Shown: positions 21,459 to 33,869 of the stretch, one piece after another | Layout of the letters: each line of letters opens with the position of its first letter | Position numbering within the stretch: position 1 is the stretch's first letter | NCBI GenBank assembly: GCA_907163375.1 | Contig: CAJQUW010005335.1 | Span: 174,950 to 238,949, forward strand | Length of the DNA stretch: 64,000 nucleotides | Direction of reading: 5' to 3' | From: Prostheceraeus crozeri | Taxonomy: Eukaryota; Platyhelminthes; Polycladida; Euryleptidae | Notes under the pieces: generated by a model | Database searches by the model: none | Told to the model about the DNA's origin: nothing | Seen by the model: only the letters and a program-made list of their open reading frames with translations | Translations under genes and position numbers: made by a program

Positions 21459-22160
21459 ATGACCTTAGTCCCTTCACACATCACAAATACTGAAAATCTT
21501 ATTGAGCGGTTAAACAGCAATTACTTCCCAATAACTAAAAATTCAACTTTTATATCCTTAGATGTGAAAAACCTATACCCAAGTATACCGATCATGGATG
21601 CTATTGTGGCAGTCATAGAGTTTACGAAGGAAAATTGGAACAAAATAAATAACTTTGGCATTGATTTAGAATCAATTGAAAAAATGCTCAAGTTTGTATG
21701 TTTTAACTACGAGATCGAATATAATGGCAAAAATTACCTTCAAATTAATGGCTGTCCTATGGGAGCCCATTTTAGTCCGCCTTTTGCGGTTTTGTTTATG
21801 CATAGTATTGAAAGTAAAGCCCTGCAACTTTTGAAATCACAGCACAATATATCTCCAAGCATTTATGCTCGATACATTGATGACGTAATTATGGGTCCTT
21901 TTGACAAAGACTTCGACTTTGATGTAATATTATGAACTTTTAATGGGATCGATGAGAATATTGAATTTACTCTGGAAGTTCCAAAAAACCTTATACTTAA
22001 TTTCTTGGACATAAGCATCACAGTGAAAGAAGGCAGTATGAATTATAAATGGTTTGAGAAAGAAATACATTCGGGTATTTCACTGCGCAGCGATAGTTAC
22101 GTGCCTAACCATATCAAAAACAATTACGTAAATAATAGCATCAACTACGTAAAGTGAAGA
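21459..22160 (+). pseudogene. Penelope-type reverse transcriptase
   Basis: Frame 21459-21935 carries FISLDVKNLYPSIP (motif A), YLQINGCPMGAHFSPPFAVL (motif B) and YARYIDDVIMG with the catalytic YIDD at 21873-21884. A TGA at 21933-21935 ends this frame. The thumb continues in a different frame at about 21940-22157 (FLDISITVKE, YKWFEKEIHSG, YVPNHIKNNYV). Telomerase-related RT of this class is characteristic of Penelope-like elements. Confidence 0.85.
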
Positions 22161-22233
22161 TGTAGCAACGAAGCTGATTGCAAGGTAGCTTTTAATAAAC
22201 TTGAAACTAAATTAAAGCAAACATGGATTTTCA

Positions 22234-22787
22234 ATGAAACGAAAACATAAGAAAAGTAGTAAAAGATGCAAGGAAATACGTAAAAACAGTACGTATTTAA
22301 AACTCGGATTTGTTAACGATAAAACTGATCGTGATATCCGCAAATTAATTAAAAAATACGAGTTACCGATAAATCTTGTTAGCTCCCCTAATAAAACTTT
22401 ACATAATGCCTTGAAATTCAAACAAAAAGTAGAAAAACACGAAAGTTGCCTTGTTTGTGAGAGTTTGCCTAATAAGATGAAGTGTACAGATCGGTTTTGG
22501 TATACAAATTTACATGCCATCATTGTAAAGATTTCTATATTGGTCAAACCTCGCGTCCTTTTAAGCATCGTTTTAATGAACACAAGCGTGCTGTAGATAA
22601 AGGTAATGTTGATTCGAGTGCTATGGCAGAACATTGTCTGAAATGTAGACCAAAACGTTTGACTGATTTTGACCTTGAAATTCTTGATAAGTGCAAAGAT
22701 GCATTGGACACAAGACTGACTGAAGCTCGTTACATTAAACAGTTGATTCCAAAAATCAATCGAAGAAAAGAGTTGACGGTATTTTAA
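22234..22787 (+). pseudogene. Penelope linker and GIY-YIG endonuclease
   Basis: 22234-22596 covers the basic linker (RKHKKSSKRCKEIRK, LGFVNDKTDRDIRKLIKKY) and a CLVC/KC cysteine cluster. One frameshift near 22495 leads into 22482-22787, which reads VYKFTCHHCKDFYIGQTSRP, FKHRFNEHKRA (catalytic Arg) and EARYIKQLIPKINRRKEL to a natural TAA. The GIY-YIG nuclease would cut target DNA for retrotransposition. Confidence 0.85.
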
Positions 22788-22859
22788 ACATCTCTCAACC
22801 GATAGCAGTGTATATAAGCAGCCCACATGAGCGGCCAGATCAGTTGGTTTTGGCGAATT

Positions 22860-22899
22860 ACCCCCTGAGGAAGAGCGAACGCTCGAAACGCGTAGGGGT
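22860..22899 (+). ncRNA. Hammerhead-type ribozyme fold, 3' of Penelope-like element
   Basis: Stem I pairs ACCCC (22860-22864) with GGGGT (22895-22899). The core CTGAGGA follows at 22865-22871, matching CUGANGA. Stem II is GAGCG-AA-CGCTC (22873-22884). GAA follows at 22885-22887, then the palindromic ACGCGT (22888-22893) as a very short or dimer-type stem III, and A22894 as the cleavage nucleotide of a GUA triplet. The one deviation is an extra A at 22872 between the core and stem II. Hammerhead ribozymes are documented in Penelope-like elements. Activity is not shown by sequence. Confidence 0.55.
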
Positions 22900-22919
22900 T
22901 GTACATATCTTTTAATTAA

Positions 22920-25900
22920 TTATTTTAATCTGGTCAATAAATTTCAAGGAGAGACGAAAATCAATTTGTACACAATAAATTTGCAGATCAGCTATAAGAA
23001 TGGGTATGAACATGGCACCAATAACTAGGAAAGTAACAGTGCTATCGAGTCGGAGGAAGAGGGAGAGAAGTTCACGCAAAACTGCGAATAGCAAGCTTGA
23101 ACTAGGCTACATGTATACTAGTAATATAACCCACTATCTTTTGTGACCGGCTTTCTGCACATGAATTGTTTTCATTCCTGGTGCTGCTATAAACGAGTCT
23201 CTAGGCCAAAGTGTTTAAAAAGCATTAAATCATAAAGACTATACGGTTATCGAACTTAGAATTCTCACTTCTAAATGTTAATAGGCTTCTTCACGTGGAC
23301 ATAACTCGGCATGTTTACCCACACCCACAGGTGCTGTCCTGAGCAGACTGAATTTAGGCCTCCCTACTTATCATGACGATTGCTCATAACACGCATATGG
23401 CAGCACAGTTATTCTCACTTAGCTACTGCAAGCCCATATTTCATTTATCATTTTATTCAGCTTATACATTATATTTAGTAGGCAAATTAAAAATGTATGG
23501 ATTAGACATCCTACAAACTAAGTATGTCATACTTGTGGACTTTTTTTAAGTGCACCTGAAACCTCCTGCATGTTGAAGCCTTACTTAGCTTTTGCCCCAT
23601 CTTGACAGCGGCAGATTGTTTTTATCTGTATCTATCTGAGTGTATATTGAATGATTGGAACTTCAAAGTCATTCGTGTCACAGTGCAGCTTGTATGCGGC
23701 CTATGTACTACTGTACTAATATTGAAATTGCTTGAAACTCAGTCTAACTCAACGCTGCTGGTACAGTGTTAATAGCTTTGTAGGACCTGTTTGAGCTTGT
23801 GCCAATTATTTCATTATTCTCAGAAAGCAAAATGAGGATCGTTCAAGTCGATTGAGTCTTCTATCCGCAACATTCAAGATTTTCGATCCGCTTCCGCAAG
23901 ACATCAAATTTCCGCATCCGTATCCGCATTTGCAGATTGCCCAATGTCCACCTTGACACGTATATTCATAAATTCAATGAAATGTTAAATAAAATGTTAA
24001 AATAGTGTCAAAATCTAACAAAATGAGTGATTTTAAAATTTGACTCGCTATACATAGAACTGAGATCAGAGAAGTAGAGGAAATAAATTTAATACGACCA
24101 TTAGGAACGTCACACACCAAACATAATATTCCGTGAAATTCAGGTCATTCGGCGCATTACTTAACAAGACAAGGAGGAGGCGAATTCAACCCGCCGGATC
24201 TCAGTCCACATCATAGCCCGGCATTGAGGGTCAAAAGGAAGTTGTCATTTTTTTGTTTATTTTTGAAGGCCTATCAACATGCAACTTAGTAATGGAAAAT
24301 ATAAGGCGCAATATCGAAGACATCTCTTTTTGCTATTTTAGAGGTTATTAAGTCAGTACGAATGTGATCATGAAATATCCTCGCATCCAACGTTTCTAAC
24401 CTGTTGAACAACTCAGCCCTCCGAACGCGTCCCAATTGGCCTAATTATATCCAAACTATTGCACCAATTTTGCCAAACCAAAAATTTCATAAACCGCCAA
24501 TTTTATCAAGTTTCTATTAGATCACTGCTTGGAATGGAAAATGGCAACAAAAACTAATAAGCCATGCACTAATCGAAAGATCTGGTTAAGGTGGTTAATA
24601 AAATAATGATTATTAATCGCTCCGAGATTACATCATTGTATTGGATGAGGTCAAAGATCAAATTATAAAAACTTTCAGTTCAACTCAAATATCACTGAAA
24701 TCGTACATTTTGCTCGTAGTATTTAGTTTCTGCAGATGAAGAAACAACCCAATTCGGGGATTTTTGTCGAGACACTGAGGCTAAAAGCAAAATGATTCTG
24801 AAAAATTTTGAATAACTGCTGATCAGATGCAGAAACAAAAAGTACAAAAATAATAGAAAATCATATTATAAACATGCAGACATGATAAACAGATAATTCA
24901 AGTTCAAGGATTTTGCATTTGTGAATATTTCTATCTTAATAGGAAGAATTTTTTATGTAATCTAAACTGATTTCGTCAAGAATTGATGCAGCAATATCTA
25001 TTAGAAGTGACTAAATCATGCAAAATATTCCAAATATTCAAATTTTAAGATATCTTTCACGTCAAAAGTATTAAGCCAAATTTATTATTTGTCAAAAGTT
25101 GAATGATACGTAGAAAGTAAGCTACTAGTAATCTGGTGGCCATAGCCTGCCTGGTTTAAAAGATATTAAAAAATTCGTCAGGTGGGGGGGGGGGGGCGAA
25201 AAACACCTCCCAATGGGGCGAGGGCTAAAAGGATGTCATGCACATGATGTCCGTGCCACCGGTCGATGTCTGAAACTTCATGATGAACATTTTCTACATC
25301 CCATACCCATCGTAATGCTATTGCATTATCAGAAATTCAAGAAATACCGCAAGTTGCTGTCTTCACATCATGAATTAAAATAATAATTTTCACATAATGC
25401 TTGGAATGTCGTCCCACTTTTTAACAATCTGCTATCAATTGTCAATCACTAGTTGAACATGGAAACATAACAATGATTTAGTATCTTCAGAAAAAAACTT
25501 TTGAAAACGTAAATTACTTTGCTAATATTTCAGTCATGTTTATGCTGCCGTGCGGTTCGCATCATGACATTTTATCTTCACAGATGTAAACATCATTTAT
25601 ACGTACCAGTAATCAGATAATGCAGACAATGGAGCTCTACAGCTCATTTCCACTGTTCGGAAAGTTCTCTTATCTCTGATATATCCATGTTTAAACTGTT
25701 CAGATTTCAATAATTCTTATTTTGGCTTTGTCATTCTTCATCTTATGCCTCCTTGAACAAGAAAGAATAAAAGTTCTAAGAACATCCTGCTCTGACTTTC
25801 ATGTTCGCTTGTTTCACGGTCACTATCAAATCAACAATTAAATAGGTTGCATCTTATCTAAAGCGATTATCTAAGAACGTACCAGTTCATCGATGAGACA

Positions 25901-27145
25901 GAAGTTATTCGGTTAAGAATCAGATTATGTCACTTACATCAACAGATGTCTTCTTTCAATGTTGCGCAAATATCAACCGATATTCCGATGATGTGACATG
26001 ATTCTTTAATCTTTCTGAACTTGGGTATTTAAGAGCATCCATACTTTCTAAGATGCTGACTGATGCTGTGAAAATGAATAGACCAATAATGAAAAGTTAT
26101 CAGTAATTAAAAAGCGCATAAACTTAAATGATGTAAATAATGTAAAATTAGAATTAAATAAAAAACATAAATTTGAAAGAATTCAAATAATGTAAAATAT
26201 GACACAAAAAATGGCACCGCTACCGTTCACGAATAGATCTTGTACATGTTGTATAGTGCAGTGTTCCACAGGTTCTATTGGCATAAACGAAGCTAAATGC
26301 ATCCGAGACGTCCAGATTGTCATCCATGTGCGGCATGTCATAAAAAGCTGCAGTAGTATATCAAAATATCAGATGTTTATTTGCAAAAAGGCATTTGCAT
26401 AAACATTAAGTGAACAGTATCTTTATATACAATTTGCGAGGAACATGTAACACAATTATGGCTGCAATGAAAATTAGAGGAAGACATACCTTATAGACAA
26501 GTCTAATAAAGTCAGTGAATTAGTCAAGCCGGCAGATTCACATTAATTAGTTGTAATCCACATATTATAATTTTCTTATATCTATTCCTAATTTTCCGTC
26601 AGTCAATCCTGATGCTTAATTAATTCATGTTTATTTGAGGATCAGCCACAAAGAGCACACATCAATCATAATGATGCACATCAATTTACAAGAAACAGGA
26701 AAAATTCAAATGATTTATATCTCACCTGTGAATGATACACGTGGGTGCAAGAACATGCTAATTCTAAGACACCGCTGTGCCCAAAATACTCGGCATACGT
26801 AAAACTGTCATATAATCAAATCTATTATTCATCAACAGAGAGAACACGAAGATGCAATGAGGCAGAATTTTCAATTACAAATGATGATAAAGGAGATGAT
26901 GAGATTCTGCATTTACATAATATGATGAAATATTTACAATTACAGATGATATTTTAAAATATGAAAACATAGGTGAGGGAAAGAAATACTGTCAAGTCCC
27001 TCACATTTTCGACTCTCACGTACACCTGATGCCTATACAGTAATAGGCCTACTTTGAGCATTCAAGCAAATATTTGCCCGGAATACTCTTTAGAAGTGAG
27101 TGCATGCAAAATCATTTGTTATTGTAATTGAAAACTTCGATCGCG
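22920..27145. other. No gene recognised
   Basis: About 4.2 kb of AT-rich DNA with open frames under 70 codons and no recognised domain. A poly-G run lies at about 25183-25196 and a degenerate ATCCGC cluster at 23870-23945. Nothing else I can support. Confidence 0.5.
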
Positions 27146-27149
27146 ACTG

Positions 27150-27365
27150 CGTGCGCTGTGACTTTGTGGTAAAGTGTTCATTCTGCGTCCGGGATACCTT
27201 GGGTCAAACCCAAGACCATTAAAATAGGCGCACTCTACATTCTTGCAAAGCATTCAGCATGAAAGAATGGTGGAAAAATAAAAACTCGACCATATTGGAA
27301 GAAATGCGCTCACCTAATGTGCTCCTGAATATAAGCAAAATTCATTTATTTATTCTAAATTGAAA
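27150..27365 (+). mobile_element. tRNA-derived SINE
   Basis: The head is tRNA-like: TGTGGTAAAGTG (A-box type, about 27165-27176) and GGGTCAAACCC (B-box type, about 27201-27211), the latter within a perfect 5-bp T-arm stem CTTGG/CCAAG with a 7-nt loop. A non-tRNA body and an ATTTATTTATT-type tail follow. No acceptor-stem pairing is obvious, so this is a SINE or tRNA fossil, not a tRNA gene. Confidence 0.55.
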
Positions 27366-28728
27366 CTCGAACGATCATTTGGAATGCTATTTTTATAGAT
27401 TATTTTGGCCAAATGTTGAGTTCGCCAAAGATGGCATCAGATTTTGTGGTACAAGTGCAACGTCAATCATGATTTGTCGCATGCCGCTAACCTATCAAGC
27501 GATACTCTGAGATTCACTGAGGCATAATACTTGGGCAGGCTACTAGGGCTGCTAGGCTACTAGGCTACTATAGTAATACATGTGGTTGCATCAAAATCAT
27601 TCACTGTATCTCCGAAGATCCAGGTGTTATGCAGGCAAACTACTCCAGCTCAGCATTCAATGGAATTATTAAAGATGTGGAATAGTTCTAAGATGGATAA
27701 GCTAAGAAAAGCACAGTTCTTGCAAAATTCATAGGTTAGAAGAATCTAGAAACTATATTTGAGGTAAAGTAGGGCTTGATGAAGCCACATGCATTTCAAT
27801 GTAAATAACCTAGTTATTTCAACGCTTCGGAAACGGCTCGCAGCATCCAAATTACCATGCATACAGGAATTTATAAATCATATTTCATTTGCGAGCTCTA
27901 ACAAGGATCGAATTCTTTTAATTGACTATTCAATATATTCTAAAATATATTTCTTCAGCGTTCGACATAGTCCTAATTGAATTTAGCCCTCATCAGCCCA
28001 CCAGTCTACATGTGCAGACACTGAAAATATTTTATTATCTATAACACATGCTTTTTCAAATACAGTTATTTCCATTCATTTTTATTTCTAAATATTCATA
28101 TTCTAGTTGAATAATAAGATATTTACTTGTCATGTCTAAATAGTCAAATTTAAATGATACTTATACTCAATCAGCCCACTTGTCTACATATGTAGAGACT
28201 TAAATCAGATAATTCAAATATCGATACTCTCCTAATTCTCGACAGCATCATTTCCGGATATCTATGACTAGCTCTTGTACTATACAAGTGATGGACATAA
28301 CATTACCATGCACATCTATTCTAATAATTGTCGTACCATAGCACTTCGAAATTACCAATCAGTTTGTCACATGATCTTATTACGGGACGGAGTATTAGAA
28401 TTTTATATCATCACTGTTGCTTTATAATGTAGCATTATGTCCTATAGCTTGTCTATGCTCCTAATGTATTTCCGATTTATGACATTTGTGATGTATGATC
28501 AAAGAAAATCTATGGCACCGTTCTGATATCGATAGCAGAATAGACAAATATATGCATTATCATGAATACATATACATGTGTATCTGTAAAAATATGTCTA
28601 TGTATACGATATTACTTTTTGTACCTCACTTTTTGTACATTACTATTTCCATTAGATCTATCCATTACCTTAGTTATTTCATAATAGAAAAGGACTTTTA
28701 GTAACTTTAAAAATCAATCAGCTGTTAA

Positions 28729-30035
28729 TCAATTGTACTTCCCGTTGTGATGCTTTATAAAACAATTATATTTTGTATAGAAATATGTACTCAAACAATG
28801 CAAACATTGAAGAATATAGCGTAACATCATGGTGTTCAAAAGTCGTAAGTCAATTTCAATTTTTCCCCAGGAGGTACAAATTTTCAATTTTTTGGACGGA
28901 TTTTCATCTGGGATGTCATCATCCTCAACACCATCTAGAATGTCTGATTGAATTTGTTCACTAAATGACATTGAGGTTCCAGCACGAATATGAAAGCATT
29001 TTTTGGCTATATTCATGCCCATTGATATTTTCCTATCGCTGTCAATCGAATCATAGGATATTAATGATTGAGCTGATTTATGCTTTGTAACGCTCATCAC
29101 CTCACGATCAGAAATCCAGATCTTTTTAGCGTTTGAACAGCTGTTGCCCGACCGCTGTGATTCGTGTACACTTTTAATAAATTGTAGTCTACGCTTATGT
29201 CTTTCATCATTGCGTTTAATCGACACTTCCCTACAGGCACGGCATCATACCAAATTGGCATTTGATCATTTACATGATCCTTTGGACGCTGCCAAAAAGC
29301 ATCGATATTCAAATTTCTTTTCGATGTAAACTTTTTCAATGATGTAAATGGACAGTGTTTAGAATCTGGAATCATTGGAATGACACCACCATCAAAATCA
29401 GATTGCTCTTCATCTTCTCTGTGATTTTTATCAAACAGAGGAACAATGCGGAACCATTTTGAATCGGTTGAATTTTCTTCTTTAAGCTAAATGTCATGCA
29501 CCGAAGCTCATCGCGACCCCGCCTACCGAGTATACGATGATGTCCAAAAAAACTTTTCGCTGCAAATCTTTGGCCTTACGAAGATCCAAAGATTCGTAGC
29601 ACTTTGCTAAATCCTGAGGCTGGATTGCAGGCTTGTGTACTGTGTTTCCAAGTCCCTTTTGTCTTATGTCTTTGAGTTTTGCTCTATACATGTCAGAAGA
29701 TCGCTTAAAAATTATCTTGTCAGAAATGTCTATCCCAAAAGAACGCTTCAATGATCGTCGAATTCCAATTTTCAACGACAAAAATGAGTTCTTTTTGTAG
29801 TCATTTCCATTTGTTTGCAACACTGATGAACAGAACCTTGATAAGACTTCATCTAACATGTCACTGTCACTTATGATGTCATTAAGGTCAATGTTTTTCA
29901 ATTGTAGGAATTCATTGAAAATTTTGATTGAGCATTTCGTGCTTTTTTCTGTGTGTTCTGATACTGAATTATTTAACAATCTGTCACTTTCTTGGGAATC
30001 ATCTCGAAAACGTGAGCTAGTCGCCCTATTTCAGT
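28729..30035 (-). pseudogene. Crypton-type tyrosine recombinase, decayed
   Basis: Class II transposons of the Crypton group move with a tyrosine recombinase. The N-terminal frame (29979-29494) has the core-binding region (CSIKIFNEFLQLKNI, MYRAKLKDIRQKGLG). The catalytic domain then reads, across frames, RRGRDELR near 29515 (box I Arg), YTNHSGRATAVQTLKRSGF with HxxR at about 29148-29159, KHKSAQSLISYDS with the probable nucleophile Tyr at about 29053-29055. Frameshifts lie near 29515, 29470 and 29115. Similar domains occur in host genes derived from Cryptons, but the frameshifts argue for a dead transposon. Confidence 0.75.
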
Positions 30036-30276
30036 CGCTACACCGGTTGCAATACTACAGAAATTATGATCAACAAAATATCAATTCAAAATTGGAACAA
30101 ATATTTCAAAAATGATATCATAAAGATGACTTTCAAGAAATGAACTGATAAAACGGCAAGGAAATCTATGATCAGCCTCCCTAGTTCATAATATTGAGTG
30201 AACAATAACTTGCTTTCCAAGATATCAATAATTTCAGGCAACTACATAGAAAGCATTGTTTGTAGCTATAGAACAT

Positions 30277-30348
30277 ACCAAATGTACCATAGCGCTTCAG
30301 CGACATGACCTATTTGTCATGTCACTTCATCGCTATGCTACATTTGGT
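30277..30348. repeat. Hairpin 1, 33-bp arms
   Basis: ACCAAATGTACCATAGCG at 30277 is mirrored by CGCTATGCTACATTTGGT ending at 30348; the arms continue inward to ACATGAC/GTCATGT with a few mismatches. It abuts hairpin 2 with two bases between. Confidence 0.75.
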
Positions 30349-30350
30349 TA

Positions 30351-30446
30351 ATATCATGGATTTTTAGGGCAGTAATATCAGACATAGACGAGGCTGCGTT
30401 AACAGCCGAAACTGTCTGATATTTCTGCCCGCAAAATCCATGATAT
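30351..30446. repeat. Hairpin 2, ~34-bp arms with a nested hairpin
   Basis: ATATCATGGATTTT plus GGGCAGTAATATCAGACA on the left is mirrored by TGTCTGATATTTCTGCCC plus AAAATCCATGATAT on the right. The loop holds a further stem, GGCTG-CGTTAA-CAGCC. Mismatches are few, so the structure is young or conserved. It probably belongs to a short palindromic MITE family. Confidence 0.75.
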
Positions 30447-30449
30447 AAT

Positions 30450-32265
30450 GCTATTGTATGTAACTCTTGAGAAGTCTGCGAATATTGCAATTCTTGATCG
30501 TTGTTAGTCACAGACAATGGAGAGATGAAGAAATCTTTGAATGACTTTTATTGAAGTCTGTGAAAGTTTGCTCTCTCAATAGATTTTATTTCATGGAAAG
30601 TTTGAAAGTCTATGAATGTTTGCAAATGTGAATAGATTTGAAATTCAGATTTCTATCTAAAAATGATTTGAAATATCAGTTTACCAATTCATTCATTCAT
30701 TAATGAATTCTCAAGCTGGAGTGACGGATGACGGTTCATGGCTATCTGGTGCGGTGAGAATTCTATGTGAAATTGGCGGGCGTATAATGGTGCATTATAT
30801 ACCCTCCAATGCCGGGCAATAATGAATTTCAAACTCATTTCAATCATTTCTATGACCTCCAAAGCCATCAAGAGTGAAATACAATATAGCAATCTTGCCT
30901 TTGTGTTTATTGCAACCATTCCAACACAAGATGCCTCGTGAACGTCGCTCATGCGCAGAGGAAGGGACGAGGAGTCGTCTGAATTTACAATATTCTGATA
31001 GTAGTAAGGAACAATGATGGTGAATGATCGTCATTCGACGAGCATGATGCGTCTATAGAGGTACCTGATGCCATAGAAATTAACAATACCATAATATGCA
31101 TAGAAAGTCCTAGAATGTAAATTGCATGAAAATAATGGCACACGCCAGGGAACTTAGTTGGGGCAAAATGCAAATTGTACGAGCTGGTTTCCATGTTTTC
31201 CGAATGATATTTATATTTATCAAGCCAATTTATGATCTAGATTGCTGCCCCTTGTCCAAAGATCATGTGCACAAAAGCAATAATGAATTTACAAAATACT
31301 GCGGCGACAGGATGACAAAGAAGGAAATCCTTTAAAACGTTCTGTACGTTCATCATTTTGAAATATCGCTCCTATAATCTATCAAGAGTATAATCAGACA
31401 CATATGCAACTTGCAATGTCGATTTACAGAACATGCATTACTCCAACTTGAAATCAGAGGTCAAGAAAGATTCGATTATTATTTTGCTCTGAAAGGAGCC
31501 CTGTTCACTACATTTGAACAAATCTTTTCATGCTTTCGAAAATCAGCTTCCAAAATATCATCACATTACATCACATAAGTAATTCAATGATTAATTGAAA
31601 AGTTCCAGCAACATTTCATCTATTTGAGAAATGATTGTAAGTAAAGAAGCTTTCAGTGTGTTTATTCCAGAAAAGCACTGGGTTTCTTAACCACTTGAAG
31701 GAGAAATTAACCAATAATTAGAATTTTTATCTGTGAATTCTTGAGATGTTCTTACAACCAGCACACCGACCACTTTCAATTATGACTCTGTGAATCAAAT
31801 TTTAATTCGTAATACAGTGTTGAAAAACTGTATAATAGCTGACAATGACTGCTGCAAATAGAGACAGTAATTCATGAAATAGTGGGATATTTTACGCGAA
31901 ACAATGACACCATCTCACTTAAAATTCTCTTCATGAAAATCCTGTAATTTGCTGTCAACAACTTCCACAACCAACTAGGCAAATGTGATACAATATTTTA
32001 GATTGAATCTGATCTGCATACCATAGATTTTTCGATGTGCCATCATTGCACATAGGCAAGATATCCAACCTACATAGTACATAGGCAACGTTTTCCATTT
32101 CTATTTCAGATATTTCCAAATCGATTTCAGATATCTATCAGAAACTCAACTTTGAAGATATCTTAAATTCAATTGGAGAAATCTGAAATCCATCTGGAAA
32201 TGTCTGAAATTCATTTGGAAAGATCTGAAATAGACATGGAAAAGGTGTAGTGTACTATTATCTAC
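30450..32265. other. No gene recognised
   Basis: Short overlapping frames on both strands only. A cluster of GATATCTGAAAT / GAAATCTGAAAT-like words occurs at about 32108-32232. No domain recognised. Confidence 0.45.
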
Positions 32266-32269
32266 TTCT

Positions 32270-33861
32270 ATGCCTGGTGCTGGGGATACCAGTCAAGCTG
32301 ATCAGCCTATGGAAGAAGAATTAGAAGTACTCAACCAAATAAGTGATGATGAATTCATCGAGAATAAATCGGACGATTCCGAAGCATTTGATGATGAGAT
32401 TGATGATAGAACTGATATACTTTTATCACCATCCGGCATTTATTGGTCGCCATCTGTTCCACCTGTTCGTCATCTTCAGAGAAACGATACGGGAATCCAA
32501 CTACTGAACTAGAGGCATTTTCTTTGTTTCGAAATGACACTGTCTTCAGAGCGATCCAACGATGGACTAATCGATGGTTGAAGCTTCGAAAACGGTAAAT
32601 GGTATCACTCCGAGAACTTAAGGCATGGCTTGCTGTAATGATTCCGTCGGAAGCGGGTCGTAATGGTATGTCAAGTATCAGTCTCTTGTTGCAAAGAGCG
32701 ACAGCAAACCGGTCTATCAAATCACCTTATCAAAAAATAGAACGAAGGAAATTCAAGAAACTATTTCTCTGGATAACAAAGTAACATGGGTACAACTACA
32801 ATCCTCTGATAAACTCACTACCTCTCGAGAAATTTGGACATTATTCATACAGGCGTTGAAACTACATTATGTGCTTTCTGATTCTATTACTGTCGACGAG
32901 CAGCTCTAGGGATGCCGTGGATATGCACCCGGCAGATGCTACATGTCGGCCAGGACTGCGAAATATGGAATCAAGATATTCTGGATTTGTAATGCAGCGA
33001 ATCGCTGCGCTTTTCATGGGATTCCATATCCTGGACGTAATGGTGAAAAGGCAACTGATCTAGCAAAGAGCAATGTTTTGGAACTGGCAAAGCCATTTTA
33101 TCACAGTCATCGAAATGTGTTTATTGACCGCTTCTTTACTACTTTTCTTTACCGCGTCTTATTACTTAGTTACGTCTTATGAGCGAATCACCGAACTTCT
33201 GAAGAATGATCTGACATGTACCAGGACTATTATGTCTAACCGTCGAGGTGTTCCGTAAGTCATGAAATCGACTAGGGGTGTTGATATCTACCGTACGAGC
33301 GTTTTTTGGGATTCTAGTAATCGAATCATGTTAGCCTCATATTGCCCGAAGAAAAACAAGAATGGTTTATTGATGAGCTCGTGCCACACGAAAAATGAAG
33401 CACATTCAACAAGAGACGATCTGCTGCCAATCATGATCAACGATTATAACCACGGAAAAGGCGGTTTTGATGTCCTTGACTCGTGCATCAAAGACTTTTC
33501 ATGCATAAATGAAAGACTAATCGATACACATTGATCTATCTCTCATCTATCTCTCACATTGACGCATCATACTGTTCAATGCCTACACAATTATGAAATC
33601 GGATGGATGCAGTAAATCTCGCTATTACTTTGTGAACGTGTTGGTGAACAGTTGGTCGAGGAGAATATGATGCGTCGGTACAGTAATAAGAAAATTTACG
33701 CTCAATCAAAGAATGTTTTTATTTCGTTTGGATTTTCACCCAAAACTGTACCAGTAAGTTGCAGACAATTGCAAAATCCTGCTAAATGTCAAATGAGGAG
33801 ATGTCGAAAGTCCACAAAAAACCTTCCAATTGTATATATTTCATATTCAAAAACGAAATGA
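32270..33861 (+). pseudogene. piggyBac transposase, decayed
   Basis: The N-terminal acidic region (DDEFIENKSDDSEAFDDEID) is typical of piggyBac/PGBD proteins. Further on, SDSITVDEQL holds the first catalytic Asp (codon 32895-32897) and is followed by an in-frame TAG at 32907. Then AKYGIKIFWIC, RNVFIDRFFTT (second Asp, about 33126), ASYCPKKNKNGLLMSS and GKGGFDVLD (third Asp, about 33469). The Cys-rich tail lies at about 33652-33861. At least four frame changes or stops disable it. No TTAA-flanked CCCT/AGGG termini were found. Confidence 0.8.
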
Positions 33862-33869
33862 AATAAAAT

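Larger units (their letters stand above)
21360..22910 (+). mobile_element. Penelope-like element
   Basis: A reverse transcriptase of the Penelope class is followed by a linker with paired cysteines, a GIY-YIG endonuclease, and a 3' region with a conserved stem-loop (22860-22899). This RT plus C-terminal GIY-YIG order is diagnostic of endonuclease-positive Penelope-like elements. The 5' side is truncated: the N-terminal RT blocks before the LDVKNLYPSIP motif are short. Two to three frameshifts or stops inactivate it. Confidence 0.85.

Noticed and set aside
25180-25200. Poly-G run as a G-quadruplex regulatory site
   Set aside because: A single homopolymer run without nearby gene or further G-tracts; more likely simple-sequence noise.
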